Below are positions 11,673 through 23,639 of a stretch of 64,000 nt of DNA, piece after piece. The position numbers were made by a program, and so were the translations under genes. Position 1 is the first letter of the stretch, and each line of letters starts with the position of its first letter. The stretch lies in NCBI GenBank assembly GCA_021613375.1, contig CM038714.1, positions 43,893,623 through 43,957,622 on the forward strand, written 5' to 3'. This DNA is from Megaleporinus macrocephalus. Lineage: Eukaryota; Chordata; Actinopteri; Characiformes; Anostomidae. Under the pieces are notes generated by a model. The model saw nothing but the letters and a program-made list of their open reading frames with translations. It was not told the DNA's origin and searched no databases.

Positions 11673-13299
11673 TGGGCAAGGTCATCAGGAGAGCTCCCCA
11701 CATCTTAGTACACATGGACAAGGAGATCTTGACTTCTCCAACACAGCAGACATGCAGGTGAAGACCGACAGGCATCTATGTATTTATGTCTACACATACT
11801 ACTACCTCACATACGTTCAACATGGTTCCTTCATTTCTATAGAGAAACGTCTAAAGTGTAAGTGGACGCTGTAAGCATATTGCATTCTGAAGGTGTAGAA
11901 CAACGTGGCATCATAAGGACGAGATCCTCTGACGTCAGCACTCGTCAGCACCTTCACGATAACAGCCGAATCATTACTGAGGAAGACCAAAACACTTTAA
12001 CACACAGCTGAAAGCTTTAAAACACAGCCACATGATTAGCAAATATTAACAAAACCTTTGCGAGTCCCTAATTGAAATGTATCTGTGATTTTAAATAAAT
12101 ACATTGGGTTTTGACTGTAGAGTCTTCATTTATCTAGGATATCAAATTATATGCTACAGAATCATTTTTCAGTCAGATTAGTTGTAGATCCAGACGAATA
12201 GACCTGCTGTAGAAACGTTTGGCCACTTATCCGAGTGGCTTCTTCAGATTTTGATCTGATAAGTGTTTAACTGTCTTCAGTAGGACAACAAAAAATCACT
12301 CACCTTGACTCACTACTAATATTTTAACTGATGCTGGAGGAGGCCTGTGGAAACGCTTTGATGGGGAAACAGGTGCTTCTCATGTATAAGCAGTGTAATA
12401 GTGTTGGGATTGCTCAACGAACTGATTAAGGGTCACTGAGGTATTAAACTGAGGTGCCTAATATTTACTGGACGAGTGCCTAACAGGTTGGACGAAGGTG
12501 AGGATGGCGATGGGCAATTGGTTTCTCAGGGACGTCTGCCTGGGCAAAGTGCTTTCCACGGAAGCCTGACCTCAGGACCACAGAAGGGCAGCTAATGGGA
12601 CTGCATAGTGAATTCAAACATTCAGTCCGGGCCAAGCAGAGAGAGAAATGCTGGCACACGTGAACGTGAGCAGTGTAGGGAAATGTAGGCAAACACTGCC
12701 CCCCTGTGGTCAAAAACGATAGCTAACCAACCGAGATGTCCTTCACAATATTCAAATGTGAATTTCTGTATATTCACTTTTATTCTTCACCAACATCTAA
12801 GCATATTCAGCAGCATATGATCTCTGAATAAATAGTTGCTGCATCAACATCAATGAAAATTGATCTACACTCTTCATTTCCAAAAGAGTTGGCACCGTAT
12901 CTGAGAGGATAATGATTAGTATACTCGCTCTGACCTGTATGACATTGAAAATGGTGAACACAATGAATACAACATTTTAGGCTTTACCTTATGGGTCTTT
13001 TTTTCTAAATATACACTTCTTCTAAAATGCACTCCAAAAAAGTTTGGGACTGAAGTATGTTCACCACTGTTCACATCATCTTTCATTTTAAACTCTGCAA
13101 ACACCAATTAATCCAGTTTCTAGAGGTCTTTTATTAGTATTAATAGAGTCTTGTTGAGCTTAGCCATGCCATTGGCTCTAATAGACTTTAGACAGACCTG
13201 GTTTTTGGACTTTGGCCCGGAGAACACAGCATCTACTATGTCCATCTGAAAAGATGAGCTCATTAGACCCCAATATACACAAACGGCGGTTACACTGGA
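11673..13299. other. intron sequence with one older repeat trace
   Basis: 11683-11760 continues the host repeat interrupted by the MITE at 9894. 12200-12280 holds an acgtttggccacttatccga... motif familiar from dispersed teleost repeats, but I cannot assign it. No exon was seen. Confidence 0.4.
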
Positions 13300-13372
13300 T
13301 ATTAGCTGGTGGTCATAATAATGTGATGCGGTGTATGTATGCTTCTGGTGTGCATTAATCCATTTCAGATGG
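13300..13372 (+). repeat. short dispersed repeat, copy 1 (pair with 14833-14905)
   Basis: The segment tggatattagctggtggtca through ttcagat recurs at 14833-14905. Its gtcataataatgtga...cggtgtat core resembles the right end of mariner-type family D. Confidence 0.65.
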
Positions 13373-13448
13373 ATTTCGTTTTTTTTGTTGTTTTTTACAG
13401 CAGTGCAGATCCGAGGCATTGAAGACTGTAGGCATTCAGTAGAGTTTA

Positions 13449-13538
<90 letters not shown>
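13449..13538. repeat. (TC)n followed by (TA)n microsatellite
   Basis: About nine TC units pass into about 35 TA units with one interruption. The Tc1-like MITE begins at the end of the tract. Confidence 0.95.
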
Positions 13539-13539
<1 letters not shown>

Positions 13540-14050
13540 TACCGCTCAAAAGTTTGGGATCACAGTGAAATGTTCTTGTTTTTAATGGAGTATCTTCTTT
13601 CTTAACACAACAATGGACTGACGGGTCTCTAAAGAAAGTTGTTTCTTTCTGGTCATTTTAAGTCGGTCAGCAAGCCATCAACTGCTGATGCTTCAGATAC
13701 TAAACAAACCTAGAATGTTGTTCCCTTTTATACTCACTTATTAGTAGAATGTTTTTCAGCTGTGCATCACAATTGAGCAAGAGTGTCCTAACAATCAACT
13801 AGTCCAATAACATCCTTAACTTGGATTGGCGGCCGTACCAGGAGATTTAGACAGAGGACTGAGAATTACTGATAATAGGACTATATGCAAAATAAGCCTT
13901 TATACAAAAATAGACTTTAATACAAACATTTTTATTCTTTAAAAATCATCTGATACACTTAATTGAGAAACGGACAACATTGTTTGTGAATTGCATGAAA
14001 ATTGCATGAAATGAAATTTTAAAGTGATCTTAAACTTTTGAGCGGTAGTG
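13537..14050. mobile_element. Tc1-like MITE flanked by TA
   Basis: The left end TACTACCGCTCAAAAGTTTG and right end CTTTTGAGCGGTAGTG are inverted repeats of about 26 bp with few mismatches (GGGATCAC against GTGATCTT further in). It is bordered by TA on both sides, the standard Tc1/mariner target. At 514 bp it has no transposase frame. Confidence 0.8.
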
Positions 14051-14264
14051 TATATATATAGATTAAAGATATTCACATTACATGAACACCTTCACTCTCC
14101 AGCTTCTTGATCACCTTGTTATTGTGGTTCACCGAATACGCTGTAGCTTCAGGCACTCGTTTTAAGGTGGACCAGGGAAGTTTAGACAAGAAACTGGCAA
14201 ACAGAAAGTCATCTTCAGTCTCGTCCTTCTTATTTACTTACCTCGTCCCAGCCTCTTCTGTACC

Positions 14265-14395
14265 TTCTAACTGTGTTTCGGTGGAAGCTCTTGAGTTTTT
14301 TAATGATATTATGCACAGGAGTGGGTGCAATACCTAAAGTTCTTCCAACCTCCTGTTGAGGAACATTAACGTTCTTAAACAGCTGCACTATTCAC
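14265..14395 (-). pseudogene. Tc1-type transposase N-terminal relic
   Basis: Minus-strand translation includes VPQQEVGRTLGIAPTPVHNI followed by IKKLKSFHR. This resembles the second helix-turn-helix of Tc1-family transposases (S.STV..IIKK.K pattern). No DDE region is attached. Similarity is short, so this is a tentative relic. Confidence 0.45.
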
Positions 14396-14832
14396 TGATG
14401 AAGCTTGAGCAGAGTGGCGAGCCTCAAAACATGGTTGCTCATAAATGGACTAGGACTTTCCTGGATACTCCCTTATACCCAAGCATGAGAGTAGGAAGAA
14501 GAATATGGAAGCCTTTAAGTTCCTAATTCTAAAATATCTCCGTCCAAGGTTCTGCAAACATGCAGTATCCGTTTTAGAATGTGCCTATCCTTACAGATAC
14601 AATAAAGCTGATAGAGTAAAGACATCTTGTCTTTGTATTGTTTCCATTGAAGTACAGGTTACAAACCACTGATGTCAGGAATTAAGGTTGGTGTACTGCC
14701 ATTACACTGCTACATGCTGAACTGTGACATGTCCTGCAACATAACACCTTGCTGAAGTCTCACCTGCTATATTCTGACTTCCCAGATCCTTACTGAGTCA
14801 CTCGCATCCCGTCTAGCTGCACAAGGTATCTC

Positions 14833-14905
14833 TGGATATTAGCTGGTGGTCATAATAATGTGACCCGGCTGTGTATGTTTTTGCTGTACATCAATCCATT
14901 TCAGA
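14833..14905 (+). repeat. short dispersed repeat, copy 2
   Basis: It matches 13300-13372, including tggatattagctggtggtca and aatccatttcagat. Confidence 0.65.
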
Positions 14906-14961
14906 TAAAAACAGAAGTCAGCGGCTATTCTGGAGATTGTTCACACGTGACTCCCGCTGTG

Positions 14962-15770
14962 TATAATATGGACCGATCAGCGTTTTTGAGGCCGATTCCG
15001 ATAGCCGATACCAATCGAGGGCGGGGTTATATGCCACAGCAGGGCTACATGTAGTTATTAGCGCAAGCAAGTCATAAAACATGGTCTAAACTGGTTTATT
15101 ACCATTTTTAACAAACTCATGTGAAACTGCTTAATATTTTTAACTAAATTATCAGTAAATAAACAAAGTAAATCAAACAAATATCCCCAAATACTGCAAT
15201 CATTACATTTAGACCCTTAATTTAAAATGAAAAAATCAAATTAAATAAATGCAGTAAAAACTGCAGTCATTAAATGCAGACTCTGGTTATTTTAAACAAC
15301 AATCTGTAATCATTAAATGTAGATCTTGAATAGTTGCTGCTGTTTTGTTTGTACCGGTCAGATCTGGTCTACATGGTGTTCTGGGTTAATATATTTAGCC
15401 ACGGGTGTACTCTAAAAGCCATATCAGGTTAGTAGTGTTAAATGTCTTTGTCTTGGTTCCCCAACGAGACAAGTTTAATTTTACAGATCACATGTTCTGA
15501 TGTTCTGGCGAGGCCGCTGCTTTAGTCAGTCTGTGGAAATGAAAGGGTATGTTTTTCCACCCAATGGTTCAGATAGGAATTGCAGGAAGCTCGCCGGAGG
15601 GAGTTTCAACGAAATGCTAGCTGGAAATACAGAAATTAGGCTCATTTGTTTAACGCCATTGATCTGCTCTCGGGATCGGCTAAACTAGAGAAATATCGGC
15701 CGATCACATATTTCGATAAAAAATCGTCCGATACCGATACATAGCTGATACATCGATCCTTCCATCTCTA
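14962..15770 (-). mobile_element. hAT MITE family B, copy 1
   Basis: The right end TGATACATCGATCCTTCCAT plus CTCTA, inverted, matches the left end of the copy at 32937. Shared interior landmarks are the cgagggcggggttatatgcc stretch, ctacatgtagttatta, and the cgccattgatc...cgggatcggcta block. The outer left end has decayed (TATAATATGG) and I found no target duplication. Confidence 0.7.
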
Positions 15771-16054
15771 ACATGCATTAGTGGATTGAGAGGCAATGGT
15801 TTGTAAATAGGGTCCCTGTGTGATGCTCTACATCACAGAAACAGGTATTTTTTTTAATTATATAAATTAATTCCAATTCAGATAGAAACTAATTCATAAA
15901 GTTAAATCAAGGTGCTCACACTCTAAACTGTTAGAAGGCTTGTTTGCATATTGCAGGCTTCTGTTGTATCAGTATAGCTGTGTAAGTGATATATTGTGCT
16001 AATGGTTAACAACCTGCCCTAATAGCCTCTCTAATAGGAAAGCAGGCATGCAAA

Positions 16055-16070
16055 ACACACACACACACAC
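16055..16070 (-). promoter_or_regulatory. (GT)8 tract forming the 5' splice site of the 16-kb exon
   Basis: In transcript orientation the intron begins GTGTGTGTGTGTGTGT immediately after exon base 16071. The splice donor therefore lies in a microsatellite. UG repeats are known binding sites for TDP-43 and CELF proteins; a role here is inferred. Confidence 0.7.
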
Positions 16071-16198
16071 CTTGCTGTGGGAGGGCAATTTCTCCGAATC
16101 AGACTGCTCGTCGTAACTCTCAAACTCGCTGGAGCTCCAGCCGCTGTTAGGCCCCTGGGGGCCCTCGTCTCTCTGCACGTCCTCATAGATCATGTCTC
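16071..16198 (-). CDS. arhgef10l: arhgef10l exon: IYEDV and GWSSSEFESY motifs
   Basis: The 128-nt exon has acceptor TTTGTGACAG|GA. It completes Gly with the base from the 19-kb exon and then reads DMIYEDVQRDEGPQGPNSGW followed by SSSEFESYDEQSDSEKLPSH and SK. It ends on a codon boundary (phase 0). GWSSSEFESY is a hallmark shared by ARHGEF10 and ARHGEF10L just upstream of the coiled-coil and DH region. The donor is unusual: the exon ends CAGCAAG and the intron starts with (GT)8, so the 5' splice site is the first unit of a dinucleotide microsatellite rather than GTAAGT. The next exon found (4818-4901) also starts in phase 0. Confidence 0.9.
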
Positions 16199-16719
16199 CT
16201 GTCACAAACACAACATGCAGCTATCAGCACAGCCCTGGAGATACAGGGGAACAGTCAGAGAGGCAAAAGCTCTGTCACAAATACACACAAACACACACGA
16301 ACGCACAGCCATCACGCACGTCCTGGCTAAGCCTGTGCCAGAAACACAACTCAGCTCATGCTAATAATAAAAACTCATGTGGGGAAATAACTGCGGTAGA
16401 TGGCTAAAGCAGGTTTTGTGGCGGGAGAGTAGTGGCAGTGAGGGGTGCTTTAACTTGGATTCCAAGGATTACACTTCAGCTCAAATGTTTGGAGAAAAGG
16501 CCGCATGGACAAATATTGAAAATGGAAATATCTGTTTTTTAAATAAGAGCAAACTGACCTGACAGTAAGTACAATGTTCAGCATGATCGAGCACAACAGT
16601 GACGTGTGACACTGAAGCCATTGCAAGGAAAATCATGGAATTCAAGCCAGTTTCAAAGCTGTCCTGTTAGGTTTCTTATTGGACGGTTGTATACGTGGGA
16701 TAGTAAACTAGTAAACCAT

Positions 16720-16900
16720 CGCCATCCAAAGAAATACATGCATCTGTATGTTTCTTGATTAATCGACAAATAGAAATATTCTAATTCTAATCTTTTATTC
16801 ACTTGAAATAAAACCTCTTTACATTGACTTGCACTAAAGGTTAAGTAGATTTTTGATTTCTCTGGTAAAGTTGCTATTTTTGGAAATATATGGCCTCTCA
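16720..16900 (+). mobile_element. MITE family C, diverged copy 2
   Basis: It retains the order catcgccatccaa, gacaaatagaaat, cctctttacattgactt, ctggtaaagttgc and tttttgga of family C, with heavy divergence. Confidence 0.5.
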
Positions 16901-17018
16901 CTGTTCAGGTGCTTGTTTATAGATACACCCACTATGAGAGAAAACAGAAAAACAACGCTGCTTTTAATGTGCTGTGTTAAAAAGCACACAGATCTAATAA
17001 ATGTACCTCAGGTGTGTG

Positions 17019-17022
<4 letters not shown>

Positions 17023-17069
<47 letters not shown>
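17023..17069. repeat. (TA)n microsatellite
   Basis: About 23 TA units lie directly before a family C copy whose left end seems to be missing. Confidence 0.9.
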
Positions 17070-17072
<3 letters not shown>

Positions 17073-17093
17073 TACACATCCGTCTCCATTATT

Positions 17094-17265
17094 GTTAGTT
17101 TTCTACATCATTTGAACACGCCAACGGTTGTTTACATTGTGTGAACATTTCATGATGATTGGCCAATAGAAATGCTCCAAAATAGCATGGAAAAAATTCT
17201 GGTTTACATTGAAAGTAAAGTATGTAAAGTTATTTTTTCATTGGACAGCGACGATATATAAAATC
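17094..17265 (+). mobile_element. MITE family C, copy 3 (left-truncated)
   Basis: It contains acatcatttgaacacgccaa, gattggccaatagaaatgct, and the right end ttttttcattggacagcgac. The left terminal repeat is missing, with TA repeats in its place. Confidence 0.65.
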
Positions 17266-17365
17266 ATCCATTGGTTACAAATCCATAACAAAAGAATAAA
17301 AATTTTGATTCCTAACACACTCACATTAGAGTAATTAAAAAATTAGTTGTTAGATTAATCAACTA

Positions 17366-17404
<39 letters not shown>
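17366..17404. repeat. (TA)n microsatellite
   Basis: An interrupted TA tract of about 18 units. Confidence 0.85.
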
Positions 17405-19044
17405 CATACATACATACTTCGCGTTGAGCATTTTAAAGGTCACATTATACATCACATCTCAGAAACTCATGCATCATCCAGAATCCAGAGTTTGGCAACT
17501 GTAAATAAGACTTTGAACATCTAATGTAAGCTTTATGTCAGTGTGGAGCGTGACTGTTTAGGGGCTGTGTATTTTTTTAGGAGAACCTGAAGGTAATAAG
17601 GTAGAGGCGTGTCTTCTTTCTCTACTACGTGTTGCAACTGTTTGTATTTGGAAAAGTACAATAACTGCACTTCATTTAATTATGCTGTAAAAAGAAAAGG
17701 TCTCTCTAACCTAGCGCACGCTTTTATTTTCAGATGTGAGAACTGTCCATTAACCCTTTGAAGCACAAGCTAAGCAAACTCCTTCCAATGCACAACATGG
17801 GTCAAACTTACCCTGTATTCAATTCATGCTATTAGATGTATGGCTGAGGATCTCTTTGGTATATCTATTAAAATCAGTTAAAAATTCTATTAAAAATTCA
17901 TTTCATTTAAAAATCGTGTCCGTTAAAAATCTTGTTTGTGACCGTAAATCGTTATATTCATTCTTTTTTTTTTTTTTTTACTTCATGGACAAAAATATTT
18001 TATCTACTTACAGTTTGACAATCAACATCTAAACAATTACAAAAATATAGGCAAATAAATTATTCAAACATGTCTATTGAATCTGTGTTGGAACGTGAGG
18101 GGTTAAGTGGAAGCCTGTGAGCCTGTGTCTCCCCCTATAAGGACTGTGATGCCTCCGCAGAATGTTGGTGATTGGTGGTCCCGCTGTTCATGTACAGAGG
18201 GGGCCAGGCAGTTCTAATTTAGCACTATATCAATTTCAAATGACAGTCAAATGGACCAATCATATCTTCCCTCTAAGTGGACGGGCTTAACTGTTTATTA
18301 GTAGAGAAAACATTTTTTTTTTTCAGACAGTGGTTGTGGGAGAGGGCCGAGGCTTAAGGGTCACGGTTCGCCACTGATTTAATAAAAAATTAAAAATAAA
18401 TATGTGATGATCAAAAACATGTAAACTGAGGAATTCCTGGAAGCTTGAATGATTACATTAATTTACTGCCAAGATATAGAAATAGGCAAGATATAGCTCA
18501 CGTCTGACCCAGGCTGTGTGAAGCGTTCAAGAAAAGCTCCCTTAAAAAAATAGGCTTAAAAATAAAGACAACTGGACTCATCTAGAATCTGAAGGTCAAA
18601 CGGAAAGCGAAAAAAACTGGTGTCCGCCATGAAAACTACCATGGATATGTCTCTAATCCTAAAATGAAGGTGTATGTTGGCGCAAACAGTGACTCATCTT
18701 TGACCTATAAAGAAAATAACAGTAATGCAGGTGAGTAAAGGTTGTGGTTGTAGTATTTTGCTGAACGTTTCATTTGACCCTGAAATTGAAAGAAACCTGG
18801 CGAGAAAGAGCTGCAGCGGGGCTGAGGCCGCCTGACAGCCTGACTGTACGAGAGCTGAGACGTGACAGCGTTGTTGTAAGATCTGAAGCTGCCTGGTTTG
18901 ACCTGTGAAACCTTTTTTTTTTTCTTCTTTTTTTTAAAGAGATGATATGTGCCTGCCACTGCAGCACACAGAGGAGACTGTTACCACAGTAACTTGGTTA
19001 ACCAGCACCAGGGACGGGTCCAACACAGGCAGACACACGGATCA
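17405..19044. other. intron sequence, no recognised element
   Basis: It has short T-rich runs (17964, 18911) only. No exon or repeat family was identified. Confidence 0.4.
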
Positions 19045-19090
19045 AGCACACATACCCACCCCCACACACCCCTACACCCCCACACACACA
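19045..19090 (-). promoter_or_regulatory. GU-rich intronic tract 3' of the 19-kb exon
   Basis: On the transcript strand this reads as TGTGTGTGTGGGGGTGTAGG followed by further GTG/GGG runs. It starts about 33 nt downstream of the donor at 19122. It resembles known UG/G-run splicing enhancers or silencers; the function is inferred. Confidence 0.45.
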
Positions 19091-19122
19091 TCCATCCTCT
19101 GAATGCCAGTGTTATGGCTGAC

Positions 19123-19212
19123 CTTCTCCCGGAGACAGATCCTCTGATGGAACGTCATCGTAAATCACCTCCGGGCTGGATGTGTTTGTGTCAGTCTGAA
19201 CAGAGACTTCAC
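19123..19212 (-). CDS. arhgef10l: arhgef10l exon: first tyrosine motif (EVIYDDVPSE)
   Basis: This 90-nt exon has a strong pyrimidine-rich acceptor ending TTTTCTCAG and a GAAG|GTCAGCC donor. It enters by completing Gly (G|GT) and leaves with one base. It encodes ...TSSPEVIYDDVPSEDLSPGE. The E/D-V-I-Y-D-D-V-P motif is shared by ARHGEF10 and ARHGEF10L N-termini. The acidic context around the tyrosine resembles a phosphotyrosine/SH2-docking site, but that role is inferred. In the transcript a GU-rich tract (plus strand 19045-19090) begins about 33 nt downstream of the donor and could influence splicing. Confidence 0.87.
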
Positions 19213-19281
19213 CTGAGAAAAGATCAACAAGCAGAAAAAGAAGCTCAGTGAGCCGCCAAACTTACTCGTCCGTATCTGTAC

Positions 19282-20077
19282 TAGGGCTGTGTACTGGCAA
19301 GAAGCTGGCTATATAGTAGGTATCGTGATACAGCAGTCATGATTCAATATGACTCGATATATTGCGATACTGCAAGCAAATTGATATATTTTGTGATTTT
19401 TTTTAAATTACTATTAAAACACACCACTGCATGAACAGGTTTGTTAATGCTTAGCATTGCACCCTTGTGCTGCTTGTTGATTTTGGAGTGGAGTTGAAAA
19501 TGGATTACAGCACTGCCGTCTAGTGATCAGAGGTTTAAACTAATGTTGCACTGATACTGACGCCGTATCAGAATCTGCGCCGATACTGGCACTTATACAC
19601 AGTATCGGTATCAGCAATAGAGAGCGCCGATACCATGAAGCTTATTGACCAAAGGGCTGCACGCGTTTCTGCACTGTGGCAATTGTTATTTTTTCATAGC
19701 TCTGAAACTTTTTAATGTGCTGTTACTCAACCAGTAAATGGTGTTCTTTTAAGGTTATTATATCTTATTCAGGATAAAAAAGTGGAACACTATATCACAA
19801 TTTATAGCCATATATCGAGCATTTAAGTCAGAGTTGGTATCGGTATCGGTACTCTGTATCTGCAGATACCTGAAAAGCTGGTATCGGTATTGGTATCGGT
19901 AAGGAAAAAGTGGTATCAGTGCATCTCTCGTTTAAACACAACACACAATGATTCACTCTCTGCCACAGGAATAGGAATCTGTGTATTTTTTGAGAATCTG
20001 TGTTTTTGAGAATCAATACAGTATCACAAAACATAATATCCCAATATTTAATATATCAATATTTCCATACACCCCTT
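19282..20077 (+). mobile_element. hAT MITE family A, copy 2, split by a nested MITE
   Basis: It has TAGGGCTGTGTACTGG at the left and CATACACCCCTT at the right. The 8-bp flanks ATCTGTAC at 19274-19281 and 20078-20085 are identical. Removing the nested element and its duplicated 8 bp leaves about 399 bp. The CTCF-like core is altered (TGCCGTCTAGTGA). Confidence 0.9.
19541..19929 (+). mobile_element. nested hAT-like MITE inside family A copy 2
   Basis: Ends are TAATGTTGCACTGATACTG and, inverted, GAGAGATGCACTGATACC, sharing TGCACTGATAC. The flanks GTTTAAAC (19533-19540 and 19930-19937) are identical and derive from the family A sequence aggtttaaacacaac. The interior is rich in gtatcggtatcgg repeats. 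It is 389 bp with no transposase. Confidence 0.9.
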
Positions 20078-20085
20078 ATCTGTAC

Positions 20086-22373
20086 ACTGGTGTCCAAAAG
20101 TCTGAGATCACTGATTTAATATTAATATTAATATTATTAAACCAAGTTTGATACACATGCAGTACCACTTAAACGTGTGCACTGTTCATTTTTCCCAGTA
20201 TCCAACAAAAACAGGAAGGGAAGAATGGAAAGAGAAGACTTTAACTTTGGCAACCACCTGGAACAACAGTGCTGCATTGCTAGGTGATGTATTATCTGTA
20301 CTTAGATCAGTTCAGCAATCGTTTAGCAACTTCTTTAATAGATAATGAGCAGCTTGATGTTGATTAATAGTTTATTAATTAAGAGTTTGCTTATATATAC
20401 TGTATTTCGTGATCCTTATTTATTCGTGTGCAGTATATGGCAGTTAGTTGCAGTGTATGATATTTACTGAGTGCTCACAGATTAAAATATATAATCATGG
20501 CAGTAGTAGTAGTAGTAGTAGTAGTAATTATTAAAATAATAATAATAAACTTTCTGTTCTGTAAATGTTCTTAAACCGTGTATTCACACTACCAAACTCA
20601 TGAGAACTGGTAATTTCCAGCACAATTACAGAGACCAAACACTTTTCTTCTCCTACTGACTACACATACAGTGAAGGACTACACAGAGATTACATTTACA
20701 TACAAACCATTACCTTTCAACATTTTAACTTTTAGTAGGAACATATCTGATTTGCAGTAAGAGCCCAACAGTATGGCCAAATTGCTTTTGTGTACGAGTT
20801 AACACTGATAACCAAAGGTCAGCTCTAGTTCAGAAAAGCCCACAGGTGATAAGTGACCAGTGATTTGGGCAATACGGGCAAAAGTCTCCGGCAGAACACT
20901 AGTTTTGTGAAGTGCAGACCACTCAGGCATGGCAAGGAAGGGGAACTCTGAGAAACTCTGAGAGTTCTGGGCGGCCTTGGCTGCTGGGATTTGAAGCCAG
21001 GCCTTAAAAGCTTCAGCTTAGATGGATGCAAGTTTCTCGTGTGCTAGCCTGAGGTCGTTGGTTTAGGAATGAATCTAACTATGATGTGCCTGGGAGGACC
21101 AACGTCTGAGGAGTCGGATTGAGTGGTCCGAGTGTCCCCTACTAGAATCCGTATTTGATGGAGGTAGATGGAGGTGTTGGATGAGGCTGAGAGTGATGTA
21201 AATGTTGAACATCTGAGATAGCCAAGAAGGCTAGGAGGAAGATGGCTGTGGTTTCATCACAAGAAGGTGAGGGCTGAGGAGTGGTTTATATAGAGCGTGC
21301 AATGATGGAGAGGACGAGTTTGCGCGTGGTCCTTCTTCCAAACTTGAGTTATTTCATAACTTCATGTAAAAAAAAAAAATGCTGAAATATCACACAACTA
21401 ATAAGGTTAACTGGCAACAGGCCAATAAAATTACCCCACAGAGGCTGAGTTGGGGAGGGGTTCACCACCGTGTGAAAGACTGTGCAGGCAAGAACATTTC
21501 TCGACATAAAATAGCTTCATCGTTTCGTTTTATCATCCATGGCACATAAATAACGTTCAACAACTCAAGAAACAAGGCTGAAGATCAGTATTGGATGGCG
21601 ATAATCCTTGGGTTCTTAGACAGCACTGTATTAAAAACTGTCCTGATTCTGAGGTGGAAATCAGTGCATGGGCTCAGGAACCTTCCCAGAACCACTGTCT
21701 GAATACATCTCATCACCGCATCCTCAAACACGAGTTTCAGTTCTATCAGGCAGAGAAAGAAAGCATATCTAAAAAGAAGAGGCTTGGTTTAAGAAAACAA
21801 CACATTGGTAAACACACCCATGTACCAACTTTTTTTAAATGTGTTCTCAATTTTAACATTTGTCTTTGCACTATTTTCAATTTAATATAGTTTAAATGAT
21901 TTCCACATAATCGGCCTTGCATTGAGAACTGCATCCCATTAAAAAAAAAAAAACAGAGTTGTTCAATATGGGCTTTAAAATGTACAATCTAAGTCTTAAA
22001 TGTTGGACAATACTATCATCTTTGTGATGCACACTGATAGAGTCTCAAACCAACTGCAATCTGCCACACCTGCTCCAGCTAATTAGCTACTATATAGGTT
22101 CTTGATTGGCTGGATTAAATGCTCTGGCTTTATTGGGCATGTTAGCATGTTGGATGCAAGCTGCAACTGAATTCTGCAGAAAACTAGATCTCCAAAAAGA
22201 GGGTTGGTGACCACTGGCTTCATGGCTACCACTATTGCCTTGTAGAAACAACTTCAGATCCTGTTAGAAAACCATCAAACCATCCACCATTATTACAAAA
22301 CCACTGTATGTTGTGTTTGGGATGCTGCTAAGCTGGTCAGATGCAATGGATGTTAATATGCTGGCCACCATCA
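20086..22373. other. intron sequence, mostly unassigned
   Basis: 20087-20112 resembles a Tc1-type end (tgtccaaaagtctgagatca). 20505-20525 is (AGT)n. Around 20825-21360 there is an old repeat-like stretch that I could not classify. No exon was recognised. Confidence 0.4.
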
Positions 22374-22606
22374 TATCGTCTCTGTCCAAAGAAGAACATC
22401 TATCTCCATTTTTTATTTTTTGGACATCACTTGAACATTGCAGCTGCTTTTTATATTGTATGACACTTTCATGATGGATGGACTAATGGAAATGCTCCAA
22501 AACAGCTTGGAATAAAATCTCTTTATATTGACTTACATTAAAAAAGTAAAGACAGCTTTGGTCCTCTATTGTAAAGTTTGGGGATCCTCGTTTTTCTGTT
22601 GATATG
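22374..22606 (+). mobile_element. MITE family C, copy 4
   Basis: It runs from atcgtctctgtccaaagaag to tttttctgttgatatg, with the family interior (acatcacttgaaca, aaatgctccaaaacagcttg, aaagtaaagacag). Confidence 0.65.
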
Positions 22607-23639
22607 TTGTGTTTTTGGAGGCTTGTATGCTGGTCAGCAGCAATGGAAGTTAGTATAGTGGCCACAATCACAACCAGCGTACATTGTGTTTTGGATGCCG
22701 GTATACTCAGCAATGAGCATGGCCAAGTCGGATAAGCAGCAAAACCAGTGCTAGACTAACACTACACCAATTTAACCCAGCGTGAAAATCATGGTGGTCT
22801 GTGCTGGTTTTTGCCCCGGTAGGGTTAGGACCCTTTACATGGTGATATGAACCCATTAAGACAAGCAAGAATACATGTACTGTGAGAAGAAAGGAAGTGT
22901 CTTGTTGGGAACTCAGCGTGTTCTCAAGCGTGTTGGTGTCTAGCCATGCTCCTCCAGTGATCTGCAGTCGTGCCATGATTTCCCGTAGCTCACTGGATTA
23001 GCTGTTAGCTTCTCTCAAAGCATGTCTGCTCGCTTTAGCTAGCCGGGGCCTATTGATTCCCTTTTAAAATGTGATTTGTCTAGAACGATTTCTCCCCTCC
23101 GTCAGACCTCCAGTTGCACTCTTTCCAGTTAAACGGAGGGGAGGTTGTGCCCTGGGTATTGTGAAACGGATTAGCCAACAAGGCTAACTAAGCTTTTTGT
23201 CAGGATCTGGGAGAAAGTGAGAGAGACAACCTGCGACGTGAGGGCAGGAGAAAACTGAAAAAGGAGAGAGAGAGAAAAAAACAAAACAACTCTGCTTTGT
23301 GGAATGTGCTCATGCTGAGAGAGGAAATAGCCATATCCAGCCCTCCTTGACCATTACCCAGAGCCAGCTACAATTAGCCTGCCTATCACAGTGATTATCA
23401 GCTCACAGCAGCCGACGCCTCTCGCACACATAATGACTCCAACGGTGAGTCACAGGGCAGCATCTGTATTCATAAGTGTAATCTGCTTGAGGCGATATGT
23501 TTACACTGTTAAGGAGGAGGGGGGGGCGTGATTTATGAAGGGATCCTTTCAATGTACATGAAGCCCATTACTTAAGTCTGAAAGAATGACCAACGGAGAC
23601 GCCACCTAGAACAAACCAGCAGTGAGTTCACGTTGTGAT
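22607..23639. other. intron sequence, largely repeat-free
   Basis: 22620-22830 shows gctggt/accagc-rich dispersed sequence also present at 22295-22370 and 52905-53470. About 23000-23570 has no recognised repeat and a balanced base composition, so it is a candidate for conserved noncoding sequence, which I cannot test here. Confidence 0.4.

Noticed and set aside
12200..12280. A dispersed repeat around acgtttggccacttatccga
   Set aside because: It looks familiar from teleost repeats, but no second copy or ends are visible here, so no element was called.
23000..23570. A conserved noncoding element
   Set aside because: It is repeat-free and compositionally distinct, but conservation cannot be judged from one sequence.
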